Shown: positions 54,669 through 63,066, numbered from the stretch's first letter. The stretch: 64,000 nucleotides of DNA from Candidatus Eiseniibacteriota bacterium (GCA_016710095.1 JADJLL010000006.1:62001-126000); one strand, 5' to 3'. The notes: a model not told the origin generated them from the letters alone. Translations and numbers: made by a program.

Positions 54669-56434
54669 AGACCATGCTCCGTGCGCTGTTCACCCTGATG
54701 GTGCTGTTCGCGCTTCCCGGCTGCGCCGGTGGCTGGCGCGGCGGCGTGGTGCCCGCGGCCTGGAGCGACTCCGCTCCCGCGGCGGCGCCCACGGCCTCGT
54801 CCGCTTCGGCCAAGCCGAAGGCGGCGAACGGCAAGTCCACGGCGGTCACCGCCGAGGGCGTTCAGTTCGTGTTCGCGGGTGACGCCTCGACCGTCAACGT
54901 CGCGGGCGAGTTCAACAGCTGGAGCACCTCGGCCGATCCGCTCAAGAAGCAGGCGAACGGCACGTGGACGCTCACCAAGGCGCTCGCTCCCGGCAAGTAC
55001 GCCTACAAGTTCGTGCTCAACGGCACCGACTGGAAGGCCGACGAGAACTCGCCCGAGACCGCGGACGACGGCTACGGCGGCAAGAACAGCGTGGTCGTCG
55101 TCACGACCGGCGCGGCGGCCGCTCCCGCGGCTCCCGTCGCGGCCGCGGCGTCGAACGCGGGCTCCGCGGTTTCGGCCGACGGCGCCACGTTCCGCTACTC
55201 CGGCGCGGGCAACACGGTGCACGTGGCCGGCGAGTTCAACAGCTGGTCGACCTCGGCCGACCCGATGAAGAAGCAGGCCGACGGCTCGTGGACGCTCACG
55301 AAGGCGCTCCCCGCCGGCAAGTACATGTACAAGTTCGTCGTCGACGGCACGAACTGGAAGGAAGACCCGGCCGCCACCGAGACCGCGGACGACGGCTACG
55401 GCGGCAAGAACGCCGTGATGACCGTCGGCGCGGGCGCCGCTGCCGCTCCCGCGGCCAAGCCTGCCGCCGCGGCCGCCGCCGCTCCGGCCGCTTCCGCCGA
55501 CGGCGCGAAGTTCAAGTACTCGGGCCCCGGCAACACGGTGCACGTCGCCGGCGAGTTCAACAGCTGGAGCACGTCCGCCGACCCGATGAAGAAGCAGGCC
55601 GACGGCACGTGGACGCTCTCGAAGCCCCTCCCGGCCGGCAAGTACGCCTACAAGTTCGTCGTCGACGGCACGAACTGGAAGGAAGACCCGGCGGCGACCG
55701 AAACGGCCGACGACGGTTACGGCGGCAAGAACGCCCTGATCACGGTCGGCGCGGGCGCTGCTGCCGCTCCCGCGGCCGCTCCTGCCGCTGCCGCCGCCGC
55801 GCCTGCCGCGACGGGTGACGGCGTCACGTTCCGCTACTCCGGCCCCGGCGGCTCGGTCGCGCTCGCGGGCGAGTTCAACAGCTGGAGCACGTCCGCCGAC
55901 CCGATGAAGAAGCAGGCCGACGGCTCGTGGACGATCACGAAGGCGATCGCGCCCGGCAAGTACCCCTACAAGTTCGTCATCGACGGCACGACGTGGAAGG
56001 AAGACGCCGCGGCCGCCGAGTTCGCGGACGACGGTTACGGCGGCAAGAACAGCGTCGTCGTCGTGGGCGGCACCGCCGCGGGCGCTTCGAGCGCCGCTTC
56101 CGCCGCGAAGCCGGCCGCCGGCGCGGTCAAGCCGCTCGCCGCGGGCGCGAAGCCCAAGGCTCCGAAGCTCGGCGCGAACGGCGTCGAGTTCACGTACGCG
56201 GGCGCCGCGCGCACCGGTGTGTCGGTGTGCGGCGACTTCAACAGCTGGGGCCCCACGGTCCACAAGATGACGCAGCAGGCGGACGGCACGTGGACGGCGA
56301 CGATCAAGCTCCCCGCCGGCACGCACGCCTACAAGTTCCTCGTGGACGGTTCGACCTGGAAGCAGGACGAAGGCAATCCCGCCACGGCCGACGACGTCTT
56401 CGGCGGCAAGAACTCGATCATCGTCGTGAAGTAA
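54665..56434 (+). CDS. Lipoprotein with five tandem CBM48/AMPK-type glucan-binding modules
   Basis: The 589-residue lipoprotein (LPGC lipobox, lipid Cys about 20) has no catalytic domain. Five CBM48-like modules lie at about residues 61-147, 169-254, 277-361, 383-467 and 502-589, joined by Ala/Pro-rich linkers. Modules 2-4 are nearly identical, each carrying VAGEFNSWSTSADPMKKQADG, GKY-YKFV-DGT-WKED and ADDGYGGKN; module 1 is close and module 5 divergent (VCGDFNSWGPTVHKM). The Trp of FNSW, the Lys of YKF, the Trp of TNWK and the Asn of GGKN match the glucan contacts of AMPK beta CBMs. The start is ATG 54665 within the previous stop. It probably tethers starch or glycogen at the outer membrane. 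Confidence 0.88.
   Translation: MKTMLRALFTLMVLFALPGCAGGWRGGVVPAAWSDSAPAAAPTASSASAKPKAANGKSTAVTAEGVQFVFAGDASTVNVAGEFNSWSTSADPLKKQANGTWTLTKALAPGKYAYKFVLNGTDWKADENSPETADDGYGGKNSVVVVTTGAAAAPAAPVAAAASNAGSAVSADGATFRYSGAGNTVHVAGEFNSWSTSADPMKKQADGSWTLTKALPAGKYMYKFVVDGTNWKEDPAATETADDGYGGKNAVMTVGAGAAAAPAAKPAAAAAAAPAASADGAKFKYSGPGNTVHVAGEFNSWSTSADPMKKQADGTWTLSKPLPAGKYAYKFVVDGTNWKEDPAATETADDGYGGKNALITVGAGAAAAPAAAPAAAAAAPAATGDGVTFRYSGPGGSVALAGEFNSWSTSADPMKKQADGSWTITKAIAPGKYPYKFVIDGTTWKEDAAAAEFADDGYGGKNSVVVVGGTAAGASSAASAAKPAAGAVKPLAAGAKPKAPKLGANGVEFTYAGAARTGVSVCGDFNSWGPTVHKMTQQADGTWTATIKLPAGTHAYKFLVDGSTWKQDEGNPATADDVFGGKNSIIVVK
54845..56431 (+). repeat. Tandem DNA repeat encoding five CBM48 modules
   Basis: Units of about 320 bases start near 54845, 55169, 55493, 55811 and 56168. 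Units 2 to 4 are highly similar at DNA level, which suggests recent duplication or gene conversion. The repeats are in frame and entirely coding; they are not a CRISPR array. Confidence 0.8.
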
Positions 56435-56442
56435 GTCAGCCG

Positions 56443-56476
56443 GCGCCGGGGTCCCGTGACCCCGGCGCTTTCTGTT
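56443..56476 (+). terminator. Intrinsic terminator between the five-module lipoprotein and the amylase gene
   Basis: GCGCCGGGGTC and GACCCCGGCGC form a perfect 11-bp stem with CCGT loop, followed by TTTCTGTT. It lies 9 bases after the lipoprotein stop and 45 bases before the amylase start, so the amylase may depend on read-through or its own promoter. Confidence 0.75.
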
Positions 56477-56520
56477 GCCCCCCGAAGTCCGGGCGCACGG
56501 GCGTCCCCACAGGAGATCCC

Positions 56521-59178
56521 ATGTCCATCCGCACGCGCCTCTCGCGCGCCGCGTTCGCGGCCGCATTGGCATGCACGGCCCTGCTCGCGGCGGCCCTGCC
56601 CGCCTGGGCCACCAAGGTCACCTTCCGCTATCAGCCCGTGATCGGCGGCGTCAACAAGGTGGCCGTCGCCGGCAGCTTCAACGCCTGGAAGGTGGACGCC
56701 AACCCGATGGCCGATCCCGACAAGGACGGCGTCTGGTCCGTCGACGTCGAGATCCCGGCCGGCCGCGTCACCTACAAGTTCGTCGTGAACGGCGACCAGT
56801 GGATGACGGACGAGAACGCCGTCGACTTCGAGAGCGACGGACTCGGCGGCCAGAACAGCGTGCTCGCCGTGACGGACAAGCCGGTCATCGCCGGCCACGG
56901 CACGACGCTCAAGAAGGCCGCGCCGGTGAAGGCCGGACTGCGCCGCGTGACCTTCAAGTTCCGCCCGGACAAGAAGCCCGACGCGCTCTGCGTCGCGGGC
57001 GCGTTCAACGACTGGACCGTCGGCAAGTCGCCGATGACCGACCCGGACGGCGACGGTGAGTACACCACCACGCTCCTGCTCTCGGCCGGCACCTATCCGT
57101 ACAAGTTCGTGATCGGCAGCAACGGCTGGACGCAGGACAAGGCCGGTCAGGACGCCGAGATCGACGACGGCTTCGGCGGCAAGAACTCCGTTCGCAACGT
57201 CGACGATCGTTACCCCGAGATCGAAGTGAAGCGCGGCGACGGCCAGGTGTTCTCCGACGGCGTGTCGCACTCGCAGGGCGCCAACGAAGTGAACGCCGTC
57301 GGCGGCGGCCGCGTGCAGTTCACCGCGCGCGCGCACATCGGCGACGTGCAGGGCATCGACCTCGTGTCGTGGAACGGCGCGGCCGAGACCGTGACGCCCA
57401 TGCACCTCGCGAACACCGACAAGGTGTTCGAGTACTACCGCGCCGAAGTCGCGCTGGGTACGGGCAACGTGCCGTACGCGTTCCGCTATCGCGACGGGGC
57501 GAAGTCGCTCTGGCTGGGGCCCAAGGGTCTCGCGGCGGGCACGCCGGACAAGTTCACGTTCGAGCCCGCGAAGTTCCCGCCGTTCACGACGCCCGACTGG
57601 GTGCGCAACGGCGTCATCTACCAGATCTTCCCCGACCGTTTCCGCAACGGAAACCCGGCGAACGATCAGGACTTCCGCGAGTGGTACTACGAGGGCAAGC
57701 GCACGCTGCCCGCGAGCGGCATGCTGAACACCGACTTCCAGGAGTACTACCACGTCGTCAAGGACTGGAACGATTACAACGCGCTCACGCAGGCGCCGCA
57801 CACGCCGGACCACCGCGACTGGATGGCGTTCTACGGCGGCGACATCGCCGGCGTGCGCCAGAAGCTCGACTACCTCAAGTCGCTCGGCGTCACGATCATC
57901 TACTTCAATCCGATCTTCGAGGCGAAGTCGACGCACAAGTACGACGCCGCCGACTACCGCAAGATCGATCCGCACTTCGGCACGAACGAAGAGTTCATCA
58001 CGTTCGTGAAGGAAGCCCACGCGAAGGGCATCAAGATCATCCTCGACATCGTCTACAACCACTCGGGCAACTCGAACTTCGCGTTCCGCGACGCCGTGCA
58101 GAACGGCGAGTCGAGCCCGTACTGGAAGTGGTACGAGTTCCGCCGCTGGCCGTTCCCGCAGGGTTGGCCCTCGCCGGGCGGTCCGTGGAAGCCGTCGGAC
58201 TACTACGCGTGCTGGTGGAACTTCGGCGACCTGCCGGACCTGAACTTCGACCTGTCGCGCGACGACAAGGCCGAGATCCCGATCAAGGACGTGAAGGACG
58301 CGCAGCCGAACATCGGGCTCGTGACCTACCTACTCGACGCGACGACGTACTGGCTCAAGGACGCGGACGTCGACGGCGTGCGTCTCGACGTGCCGAACGA
58401 AGTGCCGTTCTGGTTCTGGAAGCTGTTCAACCAGCGCGTGAAGAGCGTGAAGCCCGACGCCTACATCGTGGGCGAGCTGTGGGGCAACGCGTCCGACTAC
58501 GTGCGTCCCGGCGTGTACGACGCCGTGATGAACTACGCGTTCTTCCGTGACCCCGTGCTCAAGTTCCTCGGTCAGGGCCAGGGCACGGCGTCCGAGTTCG
58601 ACGCGGCGCTTTCGTCGGGACGGCTCACCTATCCGGCGCAGGCCGTCGAAGTGCAGATGAACCTGATCGACAGCCACGACACGGTGCGGTTCCTCACGCA
58701 GGTCGGCGGCAACACGAGCCGCCTGCAGCTCGCGTCGCTGTTCCAGATGACGTACATCGGCGCGCCGGCGATCTACTACGGCGACGAGATCGCGATGGAA
58801 GGCCAGCGCGACCCCGACTGCCGCCGTCCGTTCGTGTGGGACTGGGAGAAGGACCCGAAGCGCGTTTCCATGCACGCGTGGTACACGAAGATCGCCAACC
58901 TGCGTCTCGCCCACTCGGCGCTGCGCGCGGGCGAGTTCGTGACGCGCAAGGCCGAGGGCATGACGTACGCCTACTCGCGCATCGGCGGCGGCGAGGAGTT
59001 CCTCGTCGTGCTGAACGCCGGCCGTTCGCCCATGGCGGTCTCGCTCGACCTCGCCCCGTGGGGCGGCAAGGTCACGGCGGTGGACGCGCTGGACGGCGGT
59101 GCCGCGCAGGCGTGGACGGGCACGGCGACGGTGCAGATGGCGCCGGAGTCCGGGCGGGTGTTCAAGATCACGAAGTAG
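56521..59178 (+). CDS. GH13 alpha-amylase/neopullulanase-like enzyme with two N-terminal CBM48 modules
   Basis: The 885-residue protein starts at ATG 56521 (AGGAG upstream). A signal peptide (FAAALACTALLAAALPAWA) is followed by two CBM48-type modules at about 32-120 and 140-235 (KVAVAGSFNAWKVDANPM, LCVAGAFNDWTVGKSPM) and a CBM34-like domain with an exposed loop. The GH13 TIM barrel starts at PDWVRNGVIYQIFPDRFRNG, with region I DIVYNHSG, region II DGVRLDVPNE (nucleophile Asp), region III IVGELWG (acid Glu) and region IV LIDSHDTVRF (Asp). A C-terminal beta-domain ends SGRVFKITK. It belongs with neopullulanases and cyclomaltodextrinases, and should cut starch or glycogen to maltodextrins outside the cytoplasm. 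Confidence 0.93.
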   Translation: MSIRTRLSRAAFAAALACTALLAAALPAWATKVTFRYQPVIGGVNKVAVAGSFNAWKVDANPMADPDKDGVWSVDVEIPAGRVTYKFVVNGDQWMTDENAVDFESDGLGGQNSVLAVTDKPVIAGHGTTLKKAAPVKAGLRRVTFKFRPDKKPDALCVAGAFNDWTVGKSPMTDPDGDGEYTTTLLLSAGTYPYKFVIGSNGWTQDKAGQDAEIDDGFGGKNSVRNVDDRYPEIEVKRGDGQVFSDGVSHSQGANEVNAVGGGRVQFTARAHIGDVQGIDLVSWNGAAETVTPMHLANTDKVFEYYRAEVALGTGNVPYAFRYRDGAKSLWLGPKGLAAGTPDKFTFEPAKFPPFTTPDWVRNGVIYQIFPDRFRNGNPANDQDFREWYYEGKRTLPASGMLNTDFQEYYHVVKDWNDYNALTQAPHTPDHRDWMAFYGGDIAGVRQKLDYLKSLGVTIIYFNPIFEAKSTHKYDAADYRKIDPHFGTNEEFITFVKEAHAKGIKIILDIVYNHSGNSNFAFRDAVQNGESSPYWKWYEFRRWPFPQGWPSPGGPWKPSDYYACWWNFGDLPDLNFDLSRDDKAEIPIKDVKDAQPNIGLVTYLLDATTYWLKDADVDGVRLDVPNEVPFWFWKLFNQRVKSVKPDAYIVGELWGNASDYVRPGVYDAVMNYAFFRDPVLKFLGQGQGTASEFDAALSSGRLTYPAQAVEVQMNLIDSHDTVRFLTQVGGNTSRLQLASLFQMTYIGAPAIYYGDEIAMEGQRDPDCRRPFVWDWEKDPKRVSMHAWYTKIANLRLAHSALRAGEFVTRKAEGMTYAYSRIGGGEEFLVVLNAGRSPMAVSLDLAPWGGKVTAVDALDGGAAQAWTGTATVQMAPESGRVFKITK

Positions 59179-59231
59179 CGCGTACCGGCAGTCGCGGCCG
59201 GAGGCCGCGGTCTTCTGGCTCGCAAGAAACC

Positions 59232-59265
59232 AACGGCCCCGTCAACCAGTGTTGACGGGGCCGTT
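59232..59265. terminator. Bidirectional terminator between amylase and malK
   Basis: A perfect 15-bp stem (AACGGCCCCGTCAAC / GTTGACGGGGCCGTT) with CAGT loop. It separates the convergent amylase and malK genes. Confidence 0.88.
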
Positions 59266-59287
59266 CGCGTTTCCGGGGAGTCTTGGA

Positions 59288-60388
59288 TCAGGCGGTCACA
59301 GGCACCGCGGCCAGCGACTTCTCGTTGCTGGGATCGAACAGGTGCAGCTTGTCGAGCACGAAGTGGAGCGAGGCCTTGGCTCCGACCTCGGGCGCCACCT
59401 GGCCGGGCACGCGCGAGACGATATCTCCCACCGCGCTCTTCCAATGCACCATGGTCTCGTTGCCGAGCGGCTCACGAACCTCGCACGTGGCGGGAATCAC
59501 TCCGCCGCCGCTCGCCTCGAGCGTCAGGTCCTCGGGACGGATGCCCACCTGGACCGGCTTGCCCTTGAGCGGCGCCAGCGCGGCCCGCTGCGCCTCGCCC
59601 AGCGTGATCGTCACGCCGTTCGAGACGATCGAGCCGCCGTCGGCCGAAACGGCCGCGCTGAAGAAGTTGATCGGCGGGCTGCCGATGAACCCGGCCACGA
59701 ACGCGTTCGCGGGCGCCGTGTAGAGCGTGTACGGATCCGCGCACTGCTGCAGGATGCCCTTGCGCATGACGGCGATGCGGTCGCCGAGCGTCATGGCTTC
59801 GACCTGGTCGTGCGTCACGTAGATCATCGTGGCGCCGACGCGCTGGTGCAGGCGCTTGATCTCCGCGCGCATCTGCACGCGCAGCTTCGCGTCGAGGTTC
59901 GAGAGCGGTTCGTCGAACAGGAAGACCTGCGGCTTGCGCACCATCGCGCGGCCGAGCGCGACGCGCTGGCGTTCACCGCCCGACAGTTCGCGCGGGCGGC
60001 GCTGCAGGTACGTGGTCAGGCCGAGCACCTCGGCCGTCTCGTTCACCTTCTGCTGCACTTCGGCTTCGCTCGCCTTCCGGCGGCGCAGACCGAACGCCAT
60101 GTTGTCGAAGACGCTCATGTGCGGATAGAGCGCGTAGTTCTGGAACACCATCGCGACGTCGCGATCCTTGGGCGCCACGTCGTTGACGACGCGCTCGCCG
60201 ATCTTGATCTGGCCTTCGGAGATCTCCTCGAGGCCGGCGACCATGCGCAGCACGGTGGACTTGCCGCAGCCCGAAGGGCCGACGAGCACGAGGAACTCAC
60301 CGTCGCGGATGTTGAGATTCACGCCGTCCACGGCCTTTTGGCCGCGGCCGTACGACTTGCCGAGTTTCGAAAGTTCGACGGAAGGCAT
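59288..60388 (-). CDS. malK: Sugar ABC transporter ATPase (MalK/MsmX/UgpC type)
   Basis: The 366-residue protein starts at MPSVELSKLGKSY (60388). Walker A VGPSGCGKSTVL, Q-loop VFQNYALYPHMSV, signature LSGGERQRVALGRAM, Walker B VFLFDEPLSNLDAKLR and H-loop IYVTHDQVEAM are complete. The C-terminal TOBE/regulatory part has VQVGIRPEDLTLEA. This is the CUT1 ATPase family, where one ATPase often serves several sugar transporters. It lies on the strand opposite malEFG, 15 kb away, on the far edge of the glucan locus, and is probably the missing ATPase of that transporter. Confidence 0.95.
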   Translation of the reverse strand: MPSVELSKLGKSYGRGQKAVDGVNLNIRDGEFLVLVGPSGCGKSTVLRMVAGLEEISEGQIKIGERVVNDVAPKDRDVAMVFQNYALYPHMSVFDNMAFGLRRRKASEAEVQQKVNETAEVLGLTTYLQRRPRELSGGERQRVALGRAMVRKPQVFLFDEPLSNLDAKLRVQMRAEIKRLHQRVGATMIYVTHDQVEAMTLGDRIAVMRKGILQQCADPYTLYTAPANAFVAGFIGSPPINFFSAAVSADGGSIVSNGVTITLGEAQRAALAPLKGKPVQVGIRPEDLTLEASGGGVIPATCEVREPLGNETMVHWKSAVGDIVSRVPGQVAPEVGAKASLHFVLDKLHLFDPSNEKSLAAVPVTA

Positions 60389-60460
60389 GCGGGGACTTTC
60401 ACGCGTGGAAGGAGTCGAAACGGGAACGGAATCGCGGCGACCGTAGCCCAAGCGCGCGAA

Positions 60461-60491
60461 CGCCCGCAAGGGTCCGGGACCCCTGCGGGCG
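60461..60491 (-). terminator. Hairpin between the DedA-family gene and malK
   Basis: CGCCCGCAAGGGTC and GACCCCTGCGGGCG pair with one mismatch. It lies 39 bases after the DedA stop on the minus strand; the T-run is weak. Confidence 0.5.
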
Positions 60492-60529
60492 CACTTCGCG
60501 TGAATGAGCGATGAAACAGTTTCAGCGCG

Positions 60530-61170
60530 TCAGTGGCGGGCGGCCTGCGCCTTCTTGCCGAAAAGCATGACGCCGACGTAGAGCACGAGCATCACGGCGG
60601 CCGCGGCGAAGATCCAGAGCAGCTTCGCCTTCAGCACGTGCACGAGCGCTTCGGGTCCTGCAGCAGCCGGGGCTCGCCACCGAGCACCTGCGCGCCGAAC
60701 CAGGCGAGCACCCACGACCACAGGAACGAGCCCGTGAGCGTGGCGAGCGAGAAGTTGCGGAAGTTCATCCGCGCCGCGCCCGCGGGCAGCGACACGAGGT
60801 GGCGCACGACGGGCAGCAGCCGGGCAAAGAACACGCCGCCAACCGAGAAGTGGTTGATCCAGCCTTCCGCGAGCAGCCACTTCTTCTCGGGCACGAACAC
60901 ATACTTGCCGTACTTGAGGATGATCGGGCGGCCGAGCCAGCGCGCGACCCAGTACGAGATCGTCGAGCCGAACCACGAGCCGAACGTGGACGCGAGCACG
61001 ACGCCCCAGAAGCTCATGTGTCCCTGCTGCGCCCAGTAGGCGGCCGGCGGCACGACGACTTCGCTCGGCAACGGGAAGACGGTGGATTCGACGGCCATGA
61101 GCAGGAAGACGCCGGCGTAGCCCCAATCACGGGTCAGCTGCATCCAGGTCGAGAACAACTGGTGGAACAT
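60530..61170 (-). CDS. DedA-family membrane protein (one frameshift)
   Basis: The start is ATG 61170. DedA features: GYAGVFLLMAVESTVFPLPSEVVVPPAAYWA with the E and P-L-P-S-E reentrant loop, FGSWFGSTISYWVARWLGRP, and FARLLPVVRHLVSLPAGAARM with the conserved Arg. The last part, GGEPRLLQDP then EALVHVLKAKLLWIFAAAAVML, lies in another frame after an indel near 60660. The intact protein would be about 213 residues with five or six membrane segments. DedA proteins recycle lipid carriers such as undecaprenyl phosphate or phospholipids across the membrane. A link to EPS synthesis is possible but not shown. Confidence 0.87.
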
Positions 61171-61203
61171 CGCGGCTCCTCGGGGGATGGGTACTGGGAG
61201 ACT

Positions 61204-62061
61204 TCAGGCCTTGGCGGCTTCGATGCGCTGGTCCCAGGCGAAATCGTGGCCTTCGAGCTTGGGTCGCGCGAACGCCGTGACGGGGTCGTGTTCGAGGCAG
61301 ACCCACGCGTTTTCGGCCGCGGCGCGCTCGAGCAACGCCCGTTTTTCGGCCATGGTCTCGATGGCGGCCATGTCGTAGCCCATCACGAACGGGATACGCA
61401 CGTGCGACGCGGTCGGGATCAGGTCGGCGACGTAGTAGACCGCCTGTCCCCCGCCCTCGATGCGCAGCAGCTGCTGGCCGCGCGTGTGGCCTTCGGCGGT
61501 GATCACCTCGACACCGGGCCAGGGCTTCGACGCCCCGTCCCAGAACTCGAGCACGCCGGCTTCGGCGAGCGGGTCGAAGTTCTCGCCCATGTACGAGGCG
61601 CGCTCGCGCGGGTTGGGCTGGTGCGCGTTCTCCCAGTTGCGGCGCTGCACGTAGTACTTCGCGTTCGGCACCCGCGGCACGAGCGTCCCGCCCTCGCGGC
61701 GCGTGGCGCCGCCGGCGTGATCGAAATGCAGGTGCGTGAGCACGACGTCCGTCACCGTTTCGATCGGATGCCCCGTGGCCGCGAGCGAGGACTCGAGCGT
61801 CGGGTCGTCCTCGACCCGGAAGATGTCGCGGAACTTCGCGTCGTTCTTGTCGCCGAGGCCGACGTCCACCAGCACCTTGCGGCCGTGGCCGACCATGAGC
61901 AGGCAGCGCATCGCGAGCGGGATGCGGTTGCGCTCGTCGGGGGGATTCGTGCGGCTCCACAGCGGGCGCGGAACCGAGCCGAACATCGCGCCGCCATCGA
62001 GCCAGAGCGCTCCGGCTTCGATCGTGTGCAGCGTCCAGTCACCGAGTAAGAGAGTGGGCAT
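61204..62061 (-). CDS. MBL-fold metallo-hydrolase
   Basis: The 285-residue protein starts at MPTLLLGDWTLH (62061; a longer start at 62103 is possible). The metal-binding motif is LTHLHFDHAGG (H-x-H-x-D-H), followed by Zn ligands in AEGHTRGQQLL and VYYVADLIPTASH. CLEHDPVTAF holds the last His. It resembles quorum-quenching lactonase-like and N-acyl-ethanolamine hydrolase-like MBL proteins. The substrate is unknown. Confidence 0.87.
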   Translation of the reverse strand: MPTLLLGDWTLHTIEAGALWLDGGAMFGSVPRPLWSRTNPPDERNRIPLAMRCLLMVGHGRKVLVDVGLGDKNDAKFRDIFRVEDDPTLESSLAATGHPIETVTDVVLTHLHFDHAGGATRREGGTLVPRVPNAKYYVQRRNWENAHQPNPRERASYMGENFDPLAEAGVLEFWDGASKPWPGVEVITAEGHTRGQQLLRIEGGGQAVYYVADLIPTASHVRIPFVMGYDMAAIETMAEKRALLERAAAENAWVCLEHDPVTAFARPKLEGHDFAWDQRIEAAKA

Positions 62062-62109
62062 GGCGGGCAAGATGAGGAAGGGGGCGCAGGCCGTCAACTC
62101 CAATGAAGA

Positions 62110-62135
62110 GGGCGCCCGGCCGGAGCCGGGCGCCC
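62110..62135 (-). terminator. Intrinsic terminator of the DUF4114-like gene
   Basis: GGGCGCCCGGC and GCCGGGCGCCC form a perfect 11-bp stem with a 4-base loop, 27 bases after the stop at 62162. On the minus strand it is followed by TCTTCATTGG. Confidence 0.72.
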
Positions 62136-62161
62136 GTCAGGCGAGGAGCCTGTTCGATGCG

Positions 62162-62929
62162 TCAGTTGCCGCCCTTGAGCTTGAGCTGGCCGAACGTCAG
62201 CGTCTTCGCGGGCGTGGCGCCGAGCGCCGTCACTTCGAAGACGAGGTCGTTGAAGTCGTTGTCCGTTCCCGAGCAGCACGGGGTGATCGGCGCGCCCGAG
62301 TCGACGTCCTCGAAGCACACCAGCCACGTGTTCGCACCCTTCCACTTCGACACGTCGAACACGAGCGCCTGCACGTCGCCGTCGAACGGCGCGTGGATGG
62401 CGGTGCCCGAGGGCCCCTTGTCGTTGTAGAAGCGGTTCGTCCAGAACAGCTCCGGCTCCGGAGCGTTCGGCGCGCCGAGCGGACCGTTCGGGTTCATGTA
62501 GAAACCGAACTTGGTCAGGCCGGCCGGGAACGTGACGAGCACGTTCGCACCGTCCGACTGCGAGCCATTGAACACGAGACCGTCGTCGATACCATCGATG
62601 ACCGGCTTGCTTCCGGTCTCCTTGTACCAACCGATCGTGTTGTTGTTCGCATTGCCGGCGACTTCGGTGATCAGCAGCGCGGGGATTTCACGACCGACCC
62701 AGAACCACGGATCGAGGTCACCCACGTGAGCGCCGACGTAGTCGGTGTGCACGTTGATGGCCCCCGGCACGCCGAGGTACGAGTCCACGATGTTCTGCAG
62801 CGCCTGGCTCGGGGCATCCCAGGTCGTGCCGAACTGGACGGGTACGGGCGAAGCCGCATGGGCCTGCGGGGCCAGCATCGGCGCGGCGCAAACGGACACG
62901 GCGAGAATTGCGGGAACGAGCCACCTCAT
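62162..62929 (-). CDS. Secreted DUF4114-like protein with C-terminal TFGQLK tail
   Basis: The 255-residue protein starts at MRWLVPAILAVSVCAAPMLA (62929), with GAGGAG upstream, and has a clear signal peptide. The mature part is beta-rich. Near the end WLVCFEDVDSG and DNDFNDLVFEVTAL match the DUF4114 signature (D-x-DFNDxVF), a domain often found in secreted or exosortase-sorted proteins. The C-terminus is ATPAKTLTFGQLKLKGGN: no PEP motif, no helix and no Arg cluster, so it is not a normal PEP-CTERM protein. The TFGQLK part resembles TWGQVK in the protein at 44017-44724. Confidence 0.75.
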   Translation of the reverse strand: MRWLVPAILAVSVCAAPMLAPQAHAASPVPVQFGTTWDAPSQALQNIVDSYLGVPGAINVHTDYVGAHVGDLDPWFWVGREIPALLITEVAGNANNNTIGWYKETGSKPVIDGIDDGLVFNGSQSDGANVLVTFPAGLTKFGFYMNPNGPLGAPNAPEPELFWTNRFYNDKGPSGTAIHAPFDGDVQALVFDVSKWKGANTWLVCFEDVDSGAPITPCCSGTDNDFNDLVFEVTALGATPAKTLTFGQLKLKGGN

Positions 62930-63066
62930 CGGCGAGTCTCCTCGGGGGCAATGCCTAAGTTGTCTGTGTCGGGGAAACACCGGGGCAGCCGTGCCACCAG
63001 TGGCCTGCGCAGCAAGGGGGGGACTTCAAGGGCGCGCAAGCGAACTAGTCATACTCAACGGGGATT

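Noticed and set aside
54845..56431. CRISPR-like repeat array
   Set aside because: The repeats are about 320 bases, in frame, and encode CBM48 modules; there are no short repeats with variable spacers.
62061..62103. Longer start for the MBL-fold hydrolase
   Set aside because: The extra 14 residues add nothing conserved and overlap the area next to the upstream terminator; neither start has a good ribosome-binding site, so the conserved MPTLLLGDW start was taken.
62960..63000. Sigma-54 promoter suggested by TGGCACG on the minus strand
   Set aside because: No GC or TTGC follows at the required 10-base spacing.
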